From: Hyparrhenia diplandra
Taxonomy: Eukaryota > Streptophyta > Magnoliopsida > Poales > Poaceae
Length of the DNA: 64,000 bases
Assembly: GCA_015847255.1 (NCBI GenBank)
Contig: JADLZK010009310.1
Location: 83,874-147,873 of the forward strand
Reading direction: 5' to 3'
The notes under the pieces are model-generated. The model was not told the DNA's origin and did not search any database. It saw only the letters and a program-made list of their open reading frames with translations. The position numbers and the translations under genes are program-made. Below are positions 60,788 through 64,000 of this stretch, piece by piece (the stretch's first letter is position 1; each line of letters begins with the position of its first letter).

Positions 60788-61090
60788 GACCGAACAATGT
60801 AGCCATCCTATCACAATGGGCAAAAAAGTTTGCCAGCGCAGGTCAGCTGCGAGAGCGTCCACAACAACGCTTCATTTGTAGCCACGACCTCGAGTAATAA
60901 AATAGTAGGAATGTAAGGTACCACGTCCCACTCGGTAGCACTGCAGGGCGAGCTGACCATGCGCAACCACCGACATGGTCCACGGAATTGCAAATATGGA
61001 AACCTTTTTTTGGTGGCCTGCAAAGCAAGGTCACGATTAGAGCTTTCGACACGTGCTTGTCCTATCCGATCCTCCCGCTGAGCACATTAC

Positions 61091-61671
61091 GAAGAATCTA
61101 CTGCACCTAATCTCCACTAGTTCTCTCGTTATACAAATATGCCATCTCAACCGCCCCACTAAAACCATAAAATATAGCGGTAGGACTCACTATTTAAACT
61201 AACTAAAAAATATTATAACCCACAAACTAAAAAAAAAAAAAAAATAAATTCTAATTAGACCATTGAATTTCTTTTAATAAATTATTCAGATCTCATGTGG
61301 ATATACTTTGATAAAATTATAGATGAGCCCTTCTGATGATAGTTGGTATAGAGTAAAATAAAAAATAAAAAAAGGAAAAAGAGAAAAAGAATAGAGAGAG
61401 AGAGCAATATTCTAACTCATAGATTTCTCCTTTATACCTACAACATTTTTATATATCAACACATTCGTTTTAGGCGACTCATATTTTGTACAGTATTTAC
61501 ATATAGAATATCCAAAACGAGGAGTCTGTATCCAAAACCGACTCCAAAAATAATTTCAACAAGAAAAGACAATTGGTTCTAACGATGTCCTACAGGAGCG
61601 CTGCATTCACTCAGTACATAACGCAAGTAGCTAGATGACCGATCGATCGATCGTGCGCCATAGAAGAAACG
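61091..61671 (+). promoter_or_regulatory. Proximal promoter and leader of P450 copy 2
   Basis: AT-rich, with a 16-base poly-A run near 61228 and a GA-rich stretch near 61375-61405. A TTTATATAT motif near 61450 is a possible TATA box. The 61.09-61.46 kb part is absent from module copy 2, where a different insertion occupies this position. Confidence 0.4.
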
Positions 61672-63170
61672 ATGCAGTTGCTTCCGGTTGCCCTGGCCGT
61701 GCTCCTTCTCCTCACCGCCGCCGCTTACCGGCGAAGCAGCAGGGGCCGCACAGGCAACACCCAACGGCGCCGCACCGTGCCTGTCCCGGCAACAATCGAG
61801 GTCAGAGACCCCGAGGCCGCCAGGCGGATGATCATCGACCACGCCGACTCCTTCTCCGACCACCCCGCCGTGCCTTCCCCGTGGACCTCGACGCCGGGCA
61901 CCCCAAGACGACCAGCATCAACAGCGCACCCTACGGCCCGCTCTGGCGCGCGCTCGGTGCAACCTCACCGCTGGCGTCCTCCACCCTCACGCCTCGCCCG
62001 CCTCGCGCCGCTCCAGAAGGACGCCGTCGATGCACTCCTCGCCGACCTGATGCTCGCCGTCACTGCCCAGGGTGGCCGAGCCGCAGCAGGAGCAGGTGAA
62101 GGCAAGGCGGTCGTCGTCGTCCGCGACGCCCTGTACGCCGCCGTGTTCAAGGTAGTGGTGCGCTTGTGCTTCGGCGACGGCGGCGTCGACGACCGCGACG
62201 TTGGCACCATGCAGCGCACGCTGCGCGAGTTCTTCCACTCCGGCGTGGACGCCAGACGCCTGGCAACTTCGAGGCTGGCGAGGCTGGTGCACTGGAAGCA
62301 GTGGCGATACCTGATCGGCACGCGCGCACCTGGCCGAGGTCTTCGTCCCTGCCATCGTGGCACGGCGGCGGCTTCGGCTTAGCAACGACAGCGCCGGCGG
62401 CGGTACCCGGTCGTACGTCGACTCGCTCCTCGACCTTCGTGTACCCGACGGCGGCGACGAGCCCTCCGGCGGCAACACTGCCCGGCGACGCGCTTAGGGA
62501 CGACGAGATGGTGAGGCTCGTCTGGGAGTTCCTGGGGCCGGCACGGAGACGGTGGTGGCGTGCATCGAGTGGACGCTCGCGCTCCTCGTCGCACATCCGG
62601 AGGTCCAGGGAAGCTGCACCCCGAGCTCAGCGGCGGCGACCAGACAGTGCCATCCGAGGAGCGCCTCCAGGACTTACCGTACCTGCGCGCTGTTATCCTC
62701 GAGAGCCTGCGGCTGCACCCGCCGGTGCCATTCATCATGCGCGACGTCGTCGGCCTACCTGAGATCGCGGCGGCGGGGAGACACCCGCCGCCCTCCCACC
62801 GCCCGATGGCACACCGGCGTTGCGCTTCTTGTTTGTGGCACAGGACATCGGGATGGACCCGAAGGCGTGGGCGGACCCAATGGAGTTCAGGCCGGAGCGG
62901 TTCCTCGACGGCGGCGAAGGTGAGGACGTGAGCCCTGTTCCAGGGCCCAAGGAGATCAGGATGATACCATTTGGAGCCGGGCGCCGACATTGCCCCGGCG
63001 TGGGGCTTGCCATGATTCAGGCCAAGTGCTTCATGGCCGCACTCGTGCGCGAGTTCAAGTGGACGCCGCCGGTGAGTGGCGGTGGCGTTGACCACACGTC
63101 CAGCAATGCGTTGTTCTTGAAGGTCATGGCGTCGCCGCTTAGAGCAGGCATCGTACCACGCCGGTCTTAG
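61672..63170 (+). CDS. Cytochrome P450, CYP89-like, copy 2, single exon with frameshifts
   Basis: Paralogue of the P450 at 30175-31847. The start MQLLPVALAVLLLLTAAAY is a short membrane anchor, followed within ~20 residues by VPATIEVRDPEAARRMIIDH. The proline hinge and ~40 residues usual before this point are therefore absent, as in copy 1. Then come SAPYGPLWRAL, a helix I region broken at ~62535, ILESLRLHPP (ExxR, ~62700), the PERF motif in FRPERFLDGGEGE (~62890) and FGAGRRHCPG with the haem cysteine (~62980). The end, PLRAGIVPRRS and stop at 63168-63170, is typical of the family. The frame breaks near 61873 (two C where copy 1 implies three), 61960-62000, 62335 and 62535, among others. Overall ~500 codons. 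Likely ER-bound oxidase of unknown substrate if the breaks are assembly errors. Confidence 0.82.
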
Positions 63171-64000
63171 AGAGAAGTCTACCCAAATCTCATTCTCTAA
63201 ATCACTATTTAGAGAGTCATTTTCATAAAATCGCTTTATATATCTTTTCTCCGTCCAACAGTTTTCATAAACTCATGCGTACTCTAGAGAGTAATTCTAG
63301 TCTTCTATTTTTGGCTACCGACAAAATTCCGGAACAAAAAGATAGCTATATTTAAATGACCATTTAGAAAAGTTGTTGAAAAGTATAGTTTTTTCACCAA
63401 AATTTCTATTCCTAGCATTTAGGGTAGATATGGAGAGTCTCTTGGAGATGCTCTGTTGATGTGGAATCATGCATGTGATTGCTTTATCTATTCTTCCACA
63501 GATAATAAATCATATAAAAAGTATGGGATTTACTAAAACAGGAGCCCGATTTTTACTTTCCTTTCATGTGACAAACATTAGCCATCCAATCAAAATCTAA
63601 CCATCAATATCTTTGGATTTTTGTGAAATTTTGCCTTTTTAAAAAAAATCAAATCGGGTCCCTTGTTTGAAAAAATTTGCCTTTGCATATCCCTTTTGGT
63701 CGCTTCATGTCGGTGGCGCGATTTTTGCACATGTCGCCACCGCGATAGGGCGCGACCCGTGCATCCACGCCGGGCGGCGCCGGGCGTTGGACCGTCTTGG
63801 CGTGTTTGTCGTGGGTCCCACCACGTCGCGCCATGCATCCGCCGCGCGACGGGCCCATCGCGCCGATGCAAAAAAATAGACATGGTGGGTAAAAAGAGGA
63901 ACAAGCTTCCAAAAACTCACCTCGCCAGGTCCCCTTCAAGCTCCTCGGTAAAGGACTGATGAGATAAGGAGGGACAAAAAGTAGACAGTGAGAGTATTTA
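63171..64000. other. 3' flank of P450 copy 2
   Basis: 63.2-63.46 kb has repeated TAGAGAG / CTCTAAAT motifs of a possible small MITE. 63.6-63.96 kb is moderately GC-rich with no recognised gene. The window ends here. Confidence 0.45.

Larger units (their letters stand above)
59777..61090. repeat. Duplicated blocks B (partial) and C, third module copy
   Basis: 59777-60035 matches the last third of block B (AACAATACCCAAATGG...). 60100-61090 matches block C at 26600-27490. It contains the Stowaway-like MITE, the double G-box and the AGGTACCACGTCCCACTCGG stretch. Confidence 0.88.

Noticed and set aside
1..64000. tRNA, rRNA or organelle-derived inserts
   Set aside because: No full tRNA cloverleaf or rRNA stretch was recognised by eye; a tRNAscan or Rfam run would be needed to exclude short ones.

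Overview
This is nuclear DNA of a grass (Poaceae), most likely a panicoid; the species cannot be named from sequence alone. The evidence is spliced plant genes with GT-AG introns, GC-rich 5' coding ends, and abundant grass-type transposons: CACTA elements with 3-bp target duplications, a PIF/Harbinger element, Stowaway-like MITEs, Helitron 3' ends, LINE fragments and a Ty3/gypsy element. No bacterial, organellar, viral, rRNA or CRISPR content was seen.

Layout. 1-3.16 kb is a tandem array of ~825-bp units. 3.23-6.51 kb is a CACTA element with a second CACTA nested in it. 7.29-8.97 kb (minus) is a papain-family cysteine endopeptidase gene of four exons. 9.55-14.0 kb is a PIF/Harbinger-type element that carries a decayed Myb/SANT-like ORF and is itself interrupted by a CACTA. 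15.75-21.56 kb (plus) is an Agenet/Tudor + DUF724 gene whose first intron holds a LINE fragment. 21.1-31.85 kb holds two copies of a duplicated module (DUF724 3' exon, intergenic blocks, cytochrome P450), and the second copy keeps an intact-looking P450 locus at 30.18-31.85 kb. 31.85-59.78 kb is mostly transposons: a three-level nest (34.7-38.9 kb), a 9.3-kb CACTA with a TNP1-like remnant and a 325-bp tandem array (40.2-49.6 kb), LINE pieces, a gypsy element without reverse transcriptase (53.6-57.4 kb), and two opposed Helitron 3' ends. 59.78-63.17 kb is a third partial copy of the module ending in a second P450.

The genes do not form one pathway. The protease is of the vignain/EP-B type that works in protein mobilisation and programmed cell death. 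The Agenet/DUF724 protein is probably a chromatin- or RNA-associated reader. The two P450s look like the CYP89 family, in which Arabidopsis CYP89A9 oxidises chlorophyll catabolites. Both P450 copies lack the usual proline-rich hinge segment after the membrane anchor, and both have the same 14-base double G-box upstream.

The protease, the DUF724 gene and both P450s are each broken by one-base indels, often in G/C or A runs, while the surrounding protein motifs are well preserved. This looks as much like an unpolished long-read assembly as like pseudogenes, so the intactness of every gene here is open. I did not find a clearly new biological system. The strongest unusual points are the triplicated P450 module, the shared N-terminal deletion with shared G-boxes, and the well-delimited nested transposons.
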